Below are positions 43,981-53,237 of a stretch of 64,000 bases of DNA, one piece after another (the stretch's first letter is position 1; each line of letters starts with the position of its first letter). This stretch comes from JBCBKU01 sp038521345. GTDB taxonomy: Bacteria > Pseudomonadota > Alphaproteobacteria > Rhodobacterales > Rhodobacteraceae. The notes beneath the pieces are model-generated. The model made no database searches. It was not told the DNA's origin and saw only the letters and a list, made by a program, of their open reading frames with translations. Where the stretch lies: assembly GCA_038521345.1 (NCBI GenBank), contig JBCBKU010000001.1, positions 248,001 to 312,000 of the forward strand, read 5' to 3'. A program made the position numbers and the translations under genes.

Positions 43981-44946
43981 CTAGCGCTCTTTGACGTAGG
44001 GCTCGCCTCCAGCACGCGGCGGGATCGCCTTACCCACGAACCCGGCAAGGATGACGACCGTAAGGATATAGGGCAGGGCCTGCATGAACTGGACCGGCAG
44101 CGTCAGCCCAAGAATGTCGACATTCTGATAGCGGTTGCCGATCGCTTCGAGGAAACCAAAAAGAAGGCAGGCGGAAAGGGCGTACCAAGGTCTCCATTTG
44201 GCAAATATCAGCGCCGCCAGCGCAATAAAGCCCCGACCCGCGCTCATGTCCTTGACAAACCCCGCCGCGAGACCCGTCGCGAGATAGGCGCCCGCGAGGC
44301 CGCAGAGCAGCCCGCAGATCGCAACCGCTGTATAGCGCAACCGCACGACCGATATGCCCGCCGTGTCAACCGCTGCTGGGTTCTCGCCCACCGCACGCAG
44401 GCGCAGCCCGAACCGTGACCGGTAAAGCACCCACCATGACGCGGGCACAGCCAGAAGCGCGACGTAGACAAGGATCGTGTGACCCGAGATCAACTCGGCA
44501 TAAACGGGGCCTAGGAGGGGAACGCCCTCCAGTACGCCGGCAAGTGGCCAGTCCAGCGTCGAGAACCGCGCATCGCCCGACAGCGATGGTGTGCGGCCCC
44601 CTTGAGAAAACCAATCTTGTGCAATCAGCACCGTAAGTCCGGCGGCCAGAAAGTTGATGGCCACGCCGGAGATCAGCTGATTGCCCCGGAACGTGATCGA
44701 AGCCAGCCCGTGAATGCCCGAGAATACGATCGAGGCCCCGATACCGGCCAGAAGCCCGATCCAGACCGACCCGGTGATCGCGGCCACGGCGGCCGAGAAA
44801 AAGGCCGAGGCAAGCATCTTGCCCTCAAGCCCGATGTCAAAAATGCCCGCCCGCTCCGAGAAAAGCCCGGCGAGGCACGCAAGCAAAAGCGGCGTCGCGA
44901 GGCGAACCGTTGAGTCGAGGATCTGAAGGATGGTGGCGAAATCCAT
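43981..44946 (-). CDS. ABC transporter permease (BMP/nucleoside type), second permease
   Basis: A 321-residue permease with about ten spans of the BPD_transp_2 type used by BMP-linked purine or nucleoside importers. It has the GLEGKMLASAF and GENPAAVDTAGISV blocks typical of these permeases. Last gene of the minus-strand importer operon, 4 bp after the embedded LysE gene. Confidence 0.93.
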   Translation of the reverse strand: MDFATILQILDSTVRLATPLLLACLAGLFSERAGIFDIGLEGKMLASAFFSAAVAAITGSVWIGLLAGIGASIVFSGIHGLASITFRGNQLISGVAINFLAAGLTVLIAQDWFSQGGRTPSLSGDARFSTLDWPLAGVLEGVPLLGPVYAELISGHTILVYVALLAVPASWWVLYRSRFGLRLRAVGENPAAVDTAGISVVRLRYTAVAICGLLCGLAGAYLATGLAAGFVKDMSAGRGFIALAALIFAKWRPWYALSACLLFGFLEAIGNRYQNVDILGLTLPVQFMQALPYILTVVILAGFVGKAIPPRAGGEPYVKER

Positions 44947-44950
44947 GCGC

Positions 44951-45586
44951 TTAGGTCCGTGAAGTCACGAGCTTGTAGGCCGCGTACACGAAGAAGATCC
45001 CGAGCGTGCCGTCGATCCAGCGCCGCCCGGCCTGATACGCGGCGCGGATCGGGCGCGAGGACAGCACGATCGCCCATGCGCCATGGCAGAAGAATGAAAC
45101 GACGAAGGCGCCGGCCACAAAAAGCGCGACAATACCGAACCCGCCTCCTTCAGTGGCACCCACCGCGGCGATGGCCAGCCAGAAGACGATGGCCTTCGGA
45201 TTTGTGACCTGCATCAGGAACCCGGCCAGGAAATGCATGGCGGCCGGCGCCGGCGCGACCTCGGCGGCAACGATAGTGGGCGGGTTCGCGGCTTTTTTGA
45301 ACGCGCCATAGGCAAGCCAAAGAAGGTAGGCTCCGCCAATCAAACGCAGGATCTGCATCGCCCAGGCCGCTTGGCTAAGCAGCAGCCCGACCCCCAAGAG
45401 CGTCCCGATGTTCAGAAGAATGCTGCCGGTCGCGATTCCCGCCGAGGCAACAAGCGCCGGCGCGCGCCCCTGCGTCGTCGCGATACCAAGAAGCATCGCG
45501 ACGGCAGGCCCGGGTGACGAGGCCGCGAAGAAAAGGATCGCATAGGCGGCCAGAAAGCCCGGAAGGAAGGCGGCGAAGTCAGTCAT
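44951..45586 (-). CDS. LysE-family exporter embedded in the importer operon
   Basis: A 211-residue LysE/RhtB-type amino acid exporter, six spans, with SPGPAVAMLLG near residue 25 and NPKAIVFWLA near residue 130. Its start overlaps the upstream permease by 4 bp (ATGA), and the next permease starts 4 bp after its stop. An exporter inside a BMP-family importer operon is unusual. Substrate unknown. Confidence 0.92.
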   Translation of the reverse strand: MTDFAAFLPGFLAAYAILFFAASSPGPAVAMLLGIATTQGRAPALVASAGIATGSILLNIGTLLGVGLLLSQAAWAMQILRLIGGAYLLWLAYGAFKKAANPPTIVAAEVAPAPAAMHFLAGFLMQVTNPKAIVFWLAIAAVGATEGGGFGIVALFVAGAFVVSFFCHGAWAIVLSSRPIRAAYQAGRRWIDGTLGIFFVYAAYKLVTSRT

Positions 45587-46719
45587 TCGGCAGGCTCCTG
45601 CTGGGTTGCGCTGTCACCGGGCCCTTGGGCTGCGCGCCGCCGGCGTGCGAGGAAGAACCGCTCAAGTGGCATGCGCACCATGTTGTCGAGCGCTCCGGTA
45701 AACAGGATGACAAGCGCCTGGATCACCACAATCAGTTCGCGCGGGATATTCGTCCAAAGGCTCAACTCGGCCCCGCCCTGGTACAGAAACCCGAAAAGAA
45801 GCGCGGCCAGCAGAACGCCAATGGGATGGGATCTGCCCATCAGCGCAACCGCGATCCCGATGAACCCGGCCCCTTCGACCGAGTTCAGGACCAGCCGCTC
45901 GGCCTCGCCCATGACGTTGTTGATGGCCATGAGGCCGGCCAGCCCACCCGAGATCAGCATGGCGATCATCGTGATCCGTACCGGGCTGATGCCGGCATAG
46001 ACCGCCGCTGTCTCGGAATGGCCGTAGGCGCGGATCTGATAGCCAAGCCGCGTTCGCCAGATAACCAGCCAGACAAGAACACATGCCGCCAGCGCCACGA
46101 AGAACGTGACGTTCGCCGGTGCGCCCCGGAAAAGCGGCGCCTCAGCTGTCGAGAACATGTCCTGAAACGTGGGCAGGTTGCTGCCTTCGGGGAACCGGGC
46201 CGAGGCGGGGTCCATGGCTCCGGGCGGCCGCATGACGTTGACGAGCATGTAGTTCAACAGGGCCGCACCAATGAAGTTGAACATGATCGTCGTAATGACG
46301 ATGTGGCTGCCCCGGGTTGCCTGCAACCAAGCGGGTATCGCCGCCCAGGCTGCACCAAAAAGCGCCCCGGCCACCATGGCTGCGGGCAGGGCGAGGATCC
46401 AATGGGGCCAAGGCACCGCCAGACAAATCAGAGCGACGCCCAGACCGCCGACCATGGCCTGTCCCTCACCCCCGATATTGAAGAGCCGTGCGTGGAAGGC
46501 GACGGCAACGGCCAGCCCGGTAAAGATGAAGTTTGTCGTGTAGTAGAGCGTATAGCCCCAGCCATAGGTCGACCCCAGCGCGCCGGTCACCATGACGCGC
46601 ACGGCCTCGATCGGGTTCTCTCCGATGGCAAGAATCACCAGACCCGAAAGCACGAACGCGATCAAAAGCGAGATCAGCGGGACAAGCACCACGTCGACCC
46701 ATTTGGGCATCGTGTCCAT
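45583..46719 (-). CDS. ABC transporter permease (BMP/nucleoside type), first permease
   Basis: A 378-residue permease of the same class, about ten spans, with GEGQAMVGGLGVALI, FNFIGAALLNYML and AYGHSETAAVYAGIS. It forms the translocation pathway with the 321-residue permease. It is 28 bp after the ATPase gene and overlaps lysE. Confidence 0.92.
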   Translation of the reverse strand: MDTMPKWVDVVLVPLISLLIAFVLSGLVILAIGENPIEAVRVMVTGALGSTYGWGYTLYYTTNFIFTGLAVAVAFHARLFNIGGEGQAMVGGLGVALICLAVPWPHWILALPAAMVAGALFGAAWAAIPAWLQATRGSHIVITTIMFNFIGAALLNYMLVNVMRPPGAMDPASARFPEGSNLPTFQDMFSTAEAPLFRGAPANVTFFVALAACVLVWLVIWRTRLGYQIRAYGHSETAAVYAGISPVRITMIAMLISGGLAGLMAINNVMGEAERLVLNSVEGAGFIGIAVALMGRSHPIGVLLAALLFGFLYQGGAELSLWTNIPRELIVVIQALVILFTGALDNMVRMPLERFFLARRRRAAQGPGDSATQQEPAE

Positions 46720-46747
46720 CAGACGCGTCCTCCCATGATCCTGTCCA

Positions 46748-48283
46748 TCACGCCGCCTTCCCGGTTTCTGTGATCCCGGCCATCAGCAGGCCCAACTCGC
46801 GTTCGTTGGTGGTCGCCGGATCCCGCTCACCCATGATCTTCCCGTCGAACATGACGGCGATCCGGTCCGACAGCGACATGATTTCATCAAGTTCCACGCT
46901 GACCAACAGGATTGCGGCTCCCGCATCGCGCAGCGCCACGATTTGCTTGTGGATGAACTCGATGGCACCGATATCCACCCCGCGGGTGGGCTGACCGACC
47001 AGCAAGAGATCGGGGTTCCGCTCGATCTCGCGCGCCACGACGATCTTCTGCTGATTGCCACCCGAAAAATTCTTCGCCGTCTGCCAGCAATTCGCCGGGC
47101 GGATGTCGAAAGTGGCTATCTTTTTTTCGGTGTCTTTCCGAAGCGCGTCGTTGTCCATCAGGATGCCACGATTATAGGCCGGGTCCCGGTGATATCCGAA
47201 TGCCACGCATTCCCAGGCGTGGAACTCCATGATCAGCCCTTCGCGCTGCCGGTCTTCGGGAACATGGGCGATCCCGCGCGCGCGCCGCGACTGCCCATCC
47301 GAGTGCCGCCCGGTCAGGTCAATCTCTTCGCCGTTGATCCGAACCCGGCCGGTGCCCGCGGTCATCCCGCCGAGAACCTCGAGAAGCTGCGATTGTCCGT
47401 TCCCGGCGACACCGGCAATTCCGAGGATTTCGCCGGCCCGCACTTTCAGCGATACATTCTTCAGACGGTGCACGCCCTTCTCATCGGTCACGTCCAGCCC
47501 TTCGACCTCAAGAACGGTGCGTCCGGGCTGTGCAGGCGCCTTTTCGACGCTTAGAAGAACCTTCCGACCGACCATCAACTCGGCCAATTCTTCCGGACTG
47601 GTCTCGGACGTCTTCACGGTCGCCGTCATTTCGCCGCGTCGCATGACGCTGACGGTATCTGTCACATCCATGATCTCGCGCAGCTTGTGGGTGATCAGGA
47701 TAATCGTTTTGCCTTCTTCCTTGAGCCTCCGGAGGATCCGGAACAACTGGTCGGCCTCGGCTGGCGTCAGAACGCCCGTCGGCTCATCCAGGATCAGGAT
47801 GTCAGCAGCCCGATAAAGCGCCTTCAGGATTTCGACCCGCTGCTGCTGGCCCACGCCGATTTCTTCAATCACGGCATCGGGATCCACGTTCAGCTCGTAT
47901 TCCTCGGCCAGCGCCGTCAATTCGCGGCGCGCTTTGGCGAGGGACGGGCGCAAGAACGCCCCGTCCTCCGCACCAAGGACGACATTCTCAAGGACCGTGA
48001 AGTTCTCCACCAGCTTGAAATGCTGAAAGACCATCCCGATGCCCGCAGCGATGGCGGCCTGGCTGTCGGGGATCTCGGTCTTCGTCCCACCGATAAAGAT
48101 CTCGCCCGCATCGGCCTTGTAGAACCCGTAAAGGATCGACATTAGCGTGGACTTGCCCGCGCCGTTCTCGCCGATGACCCCGTGGATCGTGCCGGGCATC
48201 ACGCGGATCGAGATATCCTTGTTCGCCTGAACCGGGCCAAAGGCCTTGGAAATTCCCTTCAGTTCAATCGCCGGAGCCGTCAT
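46748..48283 (-). CDS. ABC transporter ATPase (BMP/nucleoside type, two domains)
   Basis: A 511-residue double ATPase. The first domain has Walker A GENGAGKSTL and signature IGVGQQQRVEIL; the second has a degenerate P-loop GVAGNGQSQLLEV and FSGGNQQKIVVARE. This layout is typical of BMP-linked and ribose-type importers. ATG 48283 overlaps the NTF2-like gene's stop (ATGA). Confidence 0.94.
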   Translation of the reverse strand: MTAPAIELKGISKAFGPVQANKDISIRVMPGTIHGVIGENGAGKSTLMSILYGFYKADAGEIFIGGTKTEIPDSQAAIAAGIGMVFQHFKLVENFTVLENVVLGAEDGAFLRPSLAKARRELTALAEEYELNVDPDAVIEEIGVGQQQRVEILKALYRAADILILDEPTGVLTPAEADQLFRILRRLKEEGKTIILITHKLREIMDVTDTVSVMRRGEMTATVKTSETSPEELAELMVGRKVLLSVEKAPAQPGRTVLEVEGLDVTDEKGVHRLKNVSLKVRAGEILGIAGVAGNGQSQLLEVLGGMTAGTGRVRINGEEIDLTGRHSDGQSRRARGIAHVPEDRQREGLIMEFHAWECVAFGYHRDPAYNRGILMDNDALRKDTEKKIATFDIRPANCWQTAKNFSGGNQQKIVVAREIERNPDLLLVGQPTRGVDIGAIEFIHKQIVALRDAGAAILLVSVELDEIMSLSDRIAVMFDGKIMGERDPATTNERELGLLMAGITETGKAA

Positions 48284-48645
48284 TCCGGCGCCCCGATGCC
48301 TGCAAAGCCGACCATCCGTGTGATCATTCCATCGGCCTCTTCGACGAAATACTGTCCGTGTTGGACCATTTGGGTTCCGTCGGGGCCCATGCCGCCAAAC
48401 GCGACTGTCGCACGGGTCACGCCCGCAACGGTGCTGGTGGTAACAAGGGTTGCCGTCCAACCCGGCGCGTTGGCCCCGAACATCGCGACATAGGCTGCGA
48501 CGGCCTCTGTTCCGGTCAGGACCTCCGGGGATCGCGGATCTGCATAGGTGCCGACCGGTGCGAAGATCGGTGCAATCGCGCGCGCGCAATCCTCCGCATC
48601 GGCCACTCCCCAGGCAGAGAAAAAGGTCTCGATCGGCGTTGGCAT
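48280..48645 (-). CDS. NTF2-like/SnoaL-type small protein
   Basis: A 121-residue protein with the N-terminus TFFSAWGVADAED and the beta-sheet C-terminus of NTF2-like folds (MVQHGQYFVEEADGMITRMVGF). No clear catalytic motif. It is the only gene between the substrate-binding protein and the ATPase, with which it overlaps by 4 bp. Role unknown; perhaps an enzyme for the imported compound. Confidence 0.75.
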   Translation of the reverse strand: MPTPIETFFSAWGVADAEDCARAIAPIFAPVGTYADPRSPEVLTGTEAVAAYVAMFGANAPGWTATLVTTSTVAGVTRATVAFGGMGPDGTQMVQHGQYFVEEADGMITRMVGFAGIGAPE

Positions 48646-48665
48646 GGTCGGCCCCCCGGGGTGGT

Positions 48666-48690
48666 GGGCCGCCCCAGGGCGGGGCGGCCC
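48666..48690 (-). other. Intercistronic hairpin after the substrate-binding protein gene
   Basis: GGGCCGCCCC and GGGGCGGCCC form a perfect 10 bp GC-rich stem with a 5 nt loop. It lies 7 bp after the substrate-binding protein's stop and 20 bp before the NTF2-like start. Hairpins here often stabilise the upstream mRNA so that the binding protein is made in excess. Confidence 0.6.
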
Positions 48691-48697
48691 GGATAGC

Positions 48698-49693
48698 TTA
48701 GAACTGCAGCACTGGGCAGCTGTCGTCCGACATGTAGTCGTGGACCAAAAGGTCTCCCGACACGATCTGTGCCTGCGCTTCGTCCAACGAAGCCCGCATC
48801 TCGTCGGTGATGATCGCTTCGTTGTTCTCGTCAAGCGCCCAGCCGACGCCCTCTTCCGCAAGCCCGAGGACCGTGATGCCGGGTTCGATGTCGGTGCCTT
48901 CGGTGAAGAGATCAAAAACGGCCACGTCCACGCGCTTCAGCATCGAGGTCAGGACCGATCCCGGGTGCAGATAGTTCTGGTTCGAGTCGACGCCGATCGA
49001 AAAGATTCCCTCGTCCGTCGCAGTCTGCAGAACACCCACGCCGGTGCCGCCGGCGGCGGCATAGACCACGTCGGCGCCCTGGCTGATCTGGGCGCGTGTC
49101 AACTCGCCGCCCTTGACCGGGTCGTTCCATGCCGCCGGCGTCGTGCCGGTCATGTTGGCAACGACGGTTGCATCGGGATTGGCCGCCAGAACGCCCTGCG
49201 CATAGCCGCAGGCAAACTTCCGGATCAGCGGAATGTCCATGCCGCCGATGAATCCGACGGTTCCGGTCTCCGACGCCATGCCGGCCGCCAAGCCGACAAG
49301 GTACGATCCTTCATGCTCCTTGAACACGACCGACTTCACGTTCGGTGCATCCACAACCATGTCGATGATGGCAAACTTGGTGTCCGGGTAATCCGGCGCC
49401 ACTTCCGACAGGACATTGCCAAAGGCGAAGCCGGTCATCACGACCGGATTTGCGCCCGATTCCGCAAAGCGCCGCAAAGCCTGTTCGCGCTGGGCTTCGG
49501 ACTGCATCTCGATCTCGCGGAACGTGCCGCCGGTCTCTTCCGCCCAGCGCGTCGCACCGCCGAAAGCAGCCTCGTTGAAGGATTTGTCGAACTTTCCGCC
49601 GAGGTCGAAGATGATGGCGGGTTCAGCGGCCACGCCGCCGGCCGTGATGGCAAGGGCAGCGGTCGCGCCGAGAAGGGTCTTCATGAAGGTCAT
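48698..49693 (-). CDS. BMP-family ABC transporter substrate-binding protein
   Basis: A 331-residue periplasmic binding protein with signal peptide MKTLLGATAALAITAGGVAA. The BMP family binds nucleosides, purines or related molecules; visible blocks are FDLGGKFDKSFNEAAF, GGMDIPLIRKFACGY and AAGGTGVGVLQTA. ATG 49693 follows GGGAGACC; an in-frame extension upstream is not used. It heads the importer operon. A 175 bp gap precedes it up to rimI. Confidence 0.93.
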   Translation of the reverse strand: MTFMKTLLGATAALAITAGGVAAEPAIIFDLGGKFDKSFNEAAFGGATRWAEETGGTFREIEMQSEAQREQALRRFAESGANPVVMTGFAFGNVLSEVAPDYPDTKFAIIDMVVDAPNVKSVVFKEHEGSYLVGLAAGMASETGTVGFIGGMDIPLIRKFACGYAQGVLAANPDATVVANMTGTTPAAWNDPVKGGELTRAQISQGADVVYAAAGGTGVGVLQTATDEGIFSIGVDSNQNYLHPGSVLTSMLKRVDVAVFDLFTEGTDIEPGITVLGLAEEGVGWALDENNEAIITDEMRASLDEAQAQIVSGDLLVHDYMSDDSCPVLQF

Positions 49694-49868
49694 GGAGGTC
49701 TCCCAGGTGTTTTTGTTTGGACGGAGCCACTTGGCGCCCCGTCTGAGCCGTGATCGTCTCAGATCGCCGACAAGTAAGGCCGGTGCCCAAGATGGGGTCA
49801 ATAGGTATTTGCGGGGAAGGACGGGGCGTAAGGCCCCCTGCCGCCTCGATGGGCAGCTTTGGAACACC

Positions 49869-50291
49869 CTAAGGACGGATTAGCGCCTTCTCGAGGATCA
49901 AAGCGGTTTGGGTGCGGCCTGCGCTGGTCCGGTAGTACCCGGGCCGCCGGGCCACCTCGGTGTATCCAGCAGACAGATAAAGCCCGCGGGCCGCCCGGTT
50001 GCCTTCGGCCACGTCGAGATAGGCACGCCGCGCGCCGCGTGCGTGCGCCTCGGCCTCGAAGGCGGCCAGTGCATTGCGTCCATGGCCGGCGCGGCGATGA
50101 TCCGGATCCGTTGCGATCAGGATCAGTTCCGCTTCATCTGCGGCCACGCGTCCCATGGCGAACCCGTGCGGCCCGGTGGCCAGAAACGCGCCGGGCGTGT
50201 CAAGGAAGCTCCGGAAATCACCCGTGCGCCAACGCGCCCGGCTCTCCGGAAAGGCCCGCGCCGTCAAAGCCGCCAGATCCTCGGGCGTCAT
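49869..50291 (-). CDS. rimI: Ribosomal-protein alanine N-acetyltransferase (RimI-like)
   Basis: A 140-residue GNAT enzyme. The acetyl-CoA loop is DPDHRRAGHGRNAL, followed by YLDVAEGNRAARGLY and the C-terminal GY-x-YYR-x-S. Its start overlaps tsaB's stop (ATGA), a common pairing in bacteria. The ribosomal target S18 is known for the family but not proven here. Confidence 0.88.
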   Translation of the reverse strand: MTPEDLAALTARAFPESRARWRTGDFRSFLDTPGAFLATGPHGFAMGRVAADEAELILIATDPDHRRAGHGRNALAAFEAEAHARGARRAYLDVAEGNRAARGLYLSAGYTEVARRPGYYRTSAGRTQTALILEKALIRP

Positions 50292-50974
50292 TCAAGGATC
50301 ACGGGCGGTGCCTCCTTGGGTGGCGCGGCGTCCGGTGGCCGGACATAAAGGGGTGTCGGCGCCACGAAGTGGCCAGCCGCAAGATGCCCGACGGCGCACC
50401 GGGCCAGCGCGGGAACCCAATCCGCCCCATGGACCGGAACATCCACCCATCCAGACGGGGCGCCCGCGTCCGGGGCCGGCCCCAGAAACCGCGGCGCGGC
50501 AGTTCTCTCTTCGGCGATGCCGGCCAGTTGAGCCGGGGTCAGCAGCTGCGCATCACCTCGGGGCCCGTCGCCAGTGACAAGCTGGGCATAATAACCGTCC
50601 CGCGGCCCGGGGTAGACTGCCCATGTTGTCTCTGCGCCGGTCGCGCCGCCCAGTTCCCGGATCACCTCGAAGGCACTGACGCCAATCGCCGGGCGCCCAA
50701 GCGACAGGGCAAGGCCCCGCGCCGCCGCCACGGCGATGCGCAAACCGGTGAAGTTTCCCGGACCGATACCGACGCCCACCGCGTCAAGATCCGCCCAATC
50801 CGCTCCTCCGGCTTCAAGGACCGCCTCCAACATGGGGAAAAGCCGCTCCGCCTGCCCGCGGGTCATGGCCTCCCGCTCTTCGGCAATCACCCCTCCGCCG
50901 CTCCAAAGGACCGCGGCGCACAGGGGCCCCGACGTGTCGAACGCGAGTATCCGGGGGCCCGCGCCCACCTTCAT
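50288..50974 (-). CDS. tsaB: tRNA threonylcarbamoyladenosine biosynthesis protein TsaB
   Basis: A 228-residue actin-fold (Hsp70-like) protein that partners TsaD in forming t6A37 in tRNA. The N-terminal LAFDTSGPLCAAVL and GIGPGNFTGLRIAVAAARGL blocks are the family's. Overlaps rimI and follows the nfu-like gene. Confidence 0.92.
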   Translation of the reverse strand: MKVGAGPRILAFDTSGPLCAAVLWSGGGVIAEEREAMTRGQAERLFPMLEAVLEAGGADWADLDAVGVGIGPGNFTGLRIAVAAARGLALSLGRPAIGVSAFEVIRELGGATGAETTWAVYPGPRDGYYAQLVTGDGPRGDAQLLTPAQLAGIAEERTAAPRFLGPAPDAGAPSGWVDVPVHGADWVPALARCAVGHLAAGHFVAPTPLYVRPPDAAPPKEAPPVILE

Positions 50975-51049
50975 CTTGGTCGAAATACGCCGGGGGCGCC
51001 GGGGCAGAGCTCCCGTGCGGGGCGGCGGCGAAGCCCCCGCAATCCCGGG

Positions 51050-51610
51050 TCAGGCCGCGACAGGGCGGACCTCGACGACCTCGGGGATATAGTGGCGCAG
51101 AAGATTCTCGATCCCCATCTTCAGGGTGAGCGTCGAGGACGGGCAGCCCGCGCAGGCGCCTTGCATATGCAGATAAACCACCCCGCGATCAAAACCGTGG
51201 AAGGTAATGTCGCCCCCGTCCTGGGCCACCGCGGGCCGCACCCGTGTGTCCAGAAGTTCCTTGATCTGCTGGACGATTTCGCCGTCGGGCCCGGTATGCT
51301 CGGCGTGGCCCGAGGCCTGGCCGGTCCCGTCCATCACCGGCGCGCCGGATTGGTAATGCTCCATGATCGCGCCAAGGATTGCCGGCTTGATGTGGTCCCA
51401 ATCCGCGCCGTCATCCTTCGTCACGGTGATGAAGTCGGTGCCGAAGAAGACCCCGGTGACCCCGGCCACCCCGAAAACGCGGGCGGCAAGCGGTGACGGT
51501 CCCGCGGCGTCGGCTGACGGAAAATCCGCCGTCCCGGTCTCAAGCACGGTTTGACCCGGCAGGAATTTGAGCGTTGCGGGATTCGGGGTGGATTCGGTCT
51601 GAATGAACAT
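51050..51610 (-). CDS. NifU-family iron-sulfur scaffold (Nfu-like)
   Basis: A 186-residue protein. The N-terminal Nfu_N domain begins MFIQTESTPNPATLKF, and the C-terminal NifU domain has CAGCPSS, the CxxC that binds or transfers a [4Fe-4S] cluster. These proteins deliver clusters to target enzymes. It stands between usp and tsaB. Confidence 0.93.
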   Translation of the reverse strand: MFIQTESTPNPATLKFLPGQTVLETGTADFPSADAAGPSPLAARVFGVAGVTGVFFGTDFITVTKDDGADWDHIKPAILGAIMEHYQSGAPVMDGTGQASGHAEHTGPDGEIVQQIKELLDTRVRPAVAQDGGDITFHGFDRGVVYLHMQGACAGCPSSTLTLKMGIENLLRHYIPEVVEVRPVAA

Positions 51611-51688
51611 CGGCGGAGCCTCCTGATCGCCCAGTGGATATGCGGGGGGGCGTCGCCCCTGTCAAGAGTTTGGAATCGTTCTAAATCG

Positions 51689-52144
51689 TCAGGTGACGGC
51701 CTCGAGGCGTTCCTTGGACAATTCCCCGGGCACAACCGTAATCGGAACGGGCAGAGATCCCGCAGAACGGGTCAGTTGCGATACCAGCGGTCCTGGTCCC
51801 GACTTGTCGGACCCCGCCCCGAGCACGAGAACCCCGACCTCGTCATCCTCCCGGATCTGGGCCAGGATCTCGGGCACCGGCTCGCCTTCGCGGATGACCA
51901 GCTCGGGATCGACGCCTTGCTTGTCCCGCATCCACTTGGCGAACACGTCGAAATGCGCGTGAATGCGCTCGCGCGCCTCTTCGCGCATCAGATCGCCGAC
52001 GCCGATCCAGTGGTTGAATTCGTCCGGCGGGATCACCGACAGCACCTGTACGCCGCCGCCTGTGCGGGCCGCCCGCATGGCCGCAAAGCGCATGGCATTC
52101 AGGCATTCGCGGCTGTCGTCGAGTACAACGAGAAACTTGCGCAT
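51689..52144 (-). CDS. Universal stress protein (UspA family)
   Basis: A 151-residue protein opening RKFLVVLDDSRECLNAM and ending LVLGAGSDKSGPGPLVSQLTR, similar to the ATP-binding loop of the family. AGGAGG precedes ATG 52144, so the longer in-frame start is not used. Role unassigned. Confidence 0.88.
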   Translation of the reverse strand: MRKFLVVLDDSRECLNAMRFAAMRAARTGGGVQVLSVIPPDEFNHWIGVGDLMREEARERIHAHFDVFAKWMRDKQGVDPELVIREGEPVPEILAQIREDDEVGVLVLGAGSDKSGPGPLVSQLTRSAGSLPVPITVVPGELSKERLEAVT

Positions 52145-52198
52145 GGCTCCTCCTGAGGCGCGCATGATGCACGCTGCGCTCCGAGGTGGCAACCGCGC

Positions 52199-53236
52199 TC
52201 AGATCGCGCGCCGTGCCGCCCGAAAAAGGCTCGCCACCGCCAAGCCCAGTCCTTGCGTCAACAGAGCCGCCGCCAGACCCGCAAGGCCCACGACCCAGTC
52301 CGAGACCCGGGTCAGCGCCCGAAACGCACGCGCCGGCCCGAGAACCTCCATCGCCGGCCGTGTGGCCGGTCCCATCGCGTCCGAGACGCGCGCCATCCGC
52401 GCCGCGTCCTCCGCGGTCTCGATCCGGGGCAGCAGCGCCAACGCGTCGACGGGCGAGGTGTTCCGCACGATCCGGCCAAGATCCCCGGTCACAGCACCAA
52501 GGCGGCCGAGCCGCGCGGTGTCTGTGACCGCGCCCAGACCCGCGCGCCCCAGTACGAAATCGTCCACCCGGTGCCAGGCAACCGGAATATCCGCCGCATC
52601 CCCCAGAACCCGTCCCAGTTCGGGTGTCACGCGCCCGGTGCGGCGCGCAATCCGCACAAGGCTTGCACCGGATTTCACGGCGTAACTCGTCCCGCCGGTG
52701 AATGCGACAAGCCCGGTCGCCCCGAGACCGGCCAGCGCCAGTCCGGTCTCCACCCGGTCCACGGCATCACCTGCCAGCGCATTCCGCGCCTGCCGGCGCA
52801 GGGCATTGACGTCACCAAGGGGTGTCAGCTCTACGGGCAGGGCGCAGGCGGCAAGATGCGCAAGGTCCACACAGAATACCGGATCCCACGCGCAGGCCCC
52901 ACAGGCCGCCGCCCGGCCCGCAAGCGGCGGCGGTGCCAGCGCCGCCTCAACCCGGTGAACGAGGTCCTCGGGAAGCGCGACGCCGTATTCGACGCCCAGA
53001 TCTGCGTAAAGCCGCAGCCGGTCGCGATCCTCGGCCGCCAGCGCTGCCTCGATCCGGGGTGCAAGCCAACCTGCATCCAAGCGGCGCGCCATGGCGCGGT
53101 CCAGTGCAACCCGCACCTCGTCCGTGGTCCGCTGGGCGATGGGTGCCGCAAACGGATGGGTGACCAGTCCATAGGCCGCAAGGGCACCGGCGCCCAACGA
53201 CAAGAGCAGAAGCAACAGGCGGGCAACCCGCCGCAT
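52199..53236 (-). CDS. Membrane protein of unknown function
   Basis: A 345-residue protein with an N-terminal hydrophobic segment (LLLLLLSLGAGALAAYGL) and hydrophobic stretches near residues 160-180 and at the C-terminus. A cysteine-rich patch, ACGACAWDPVFC, is near residue 112. No family recognised. It is 2 bp upstream-adjacent to the aminotransferase gene on the same strand. Confidence 0.65.
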   Translation of the reverse strand: MRRVARLLLLLLSLGAGALAAYGLVTHPFAAPIAQRTTDEVRVALDRAMARRLDAGWLAPRIEAALAAEDRDRLRLYADLGVEYGVALPEDLVHRVEAALAPPPLAGRAAACGACAWDPVFCVDLAHLAACALPVELTPLGDVNALRRQARNALAGDAVDRVETGLALAGLGATGLVAFTGGTSYAVKSGASLVRIARRTGRVTPELGRVLGDAADIPVAWHRVDDFVLGRAGLGAVTDTARLGRLGAVTGDLGRIVRNTSPVDALALLPRIETAEDAARMARVSDAMGPATRPAMEVLGPARAFRALTRVSDWVVGLAGLAAALLTQGLGLAVASLFRAARRAI

Positions 53237-53237
53237 G

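Noticed and set aside
45514..46773. Long plus-strand frame over lysE and the first permease
   Set aside because: Antisense to genes with clear membrane-protein signatures; its composition is Arg/Gly/His-rich with no motif.
49859..51496. A 545-residue plus-strand frame over rimI, tsaB and the nfu-like gene
   Set aside because: Three genes with good motifs lie on the opposite strand; this frame is a low-complexity Pro/Arg shadow.
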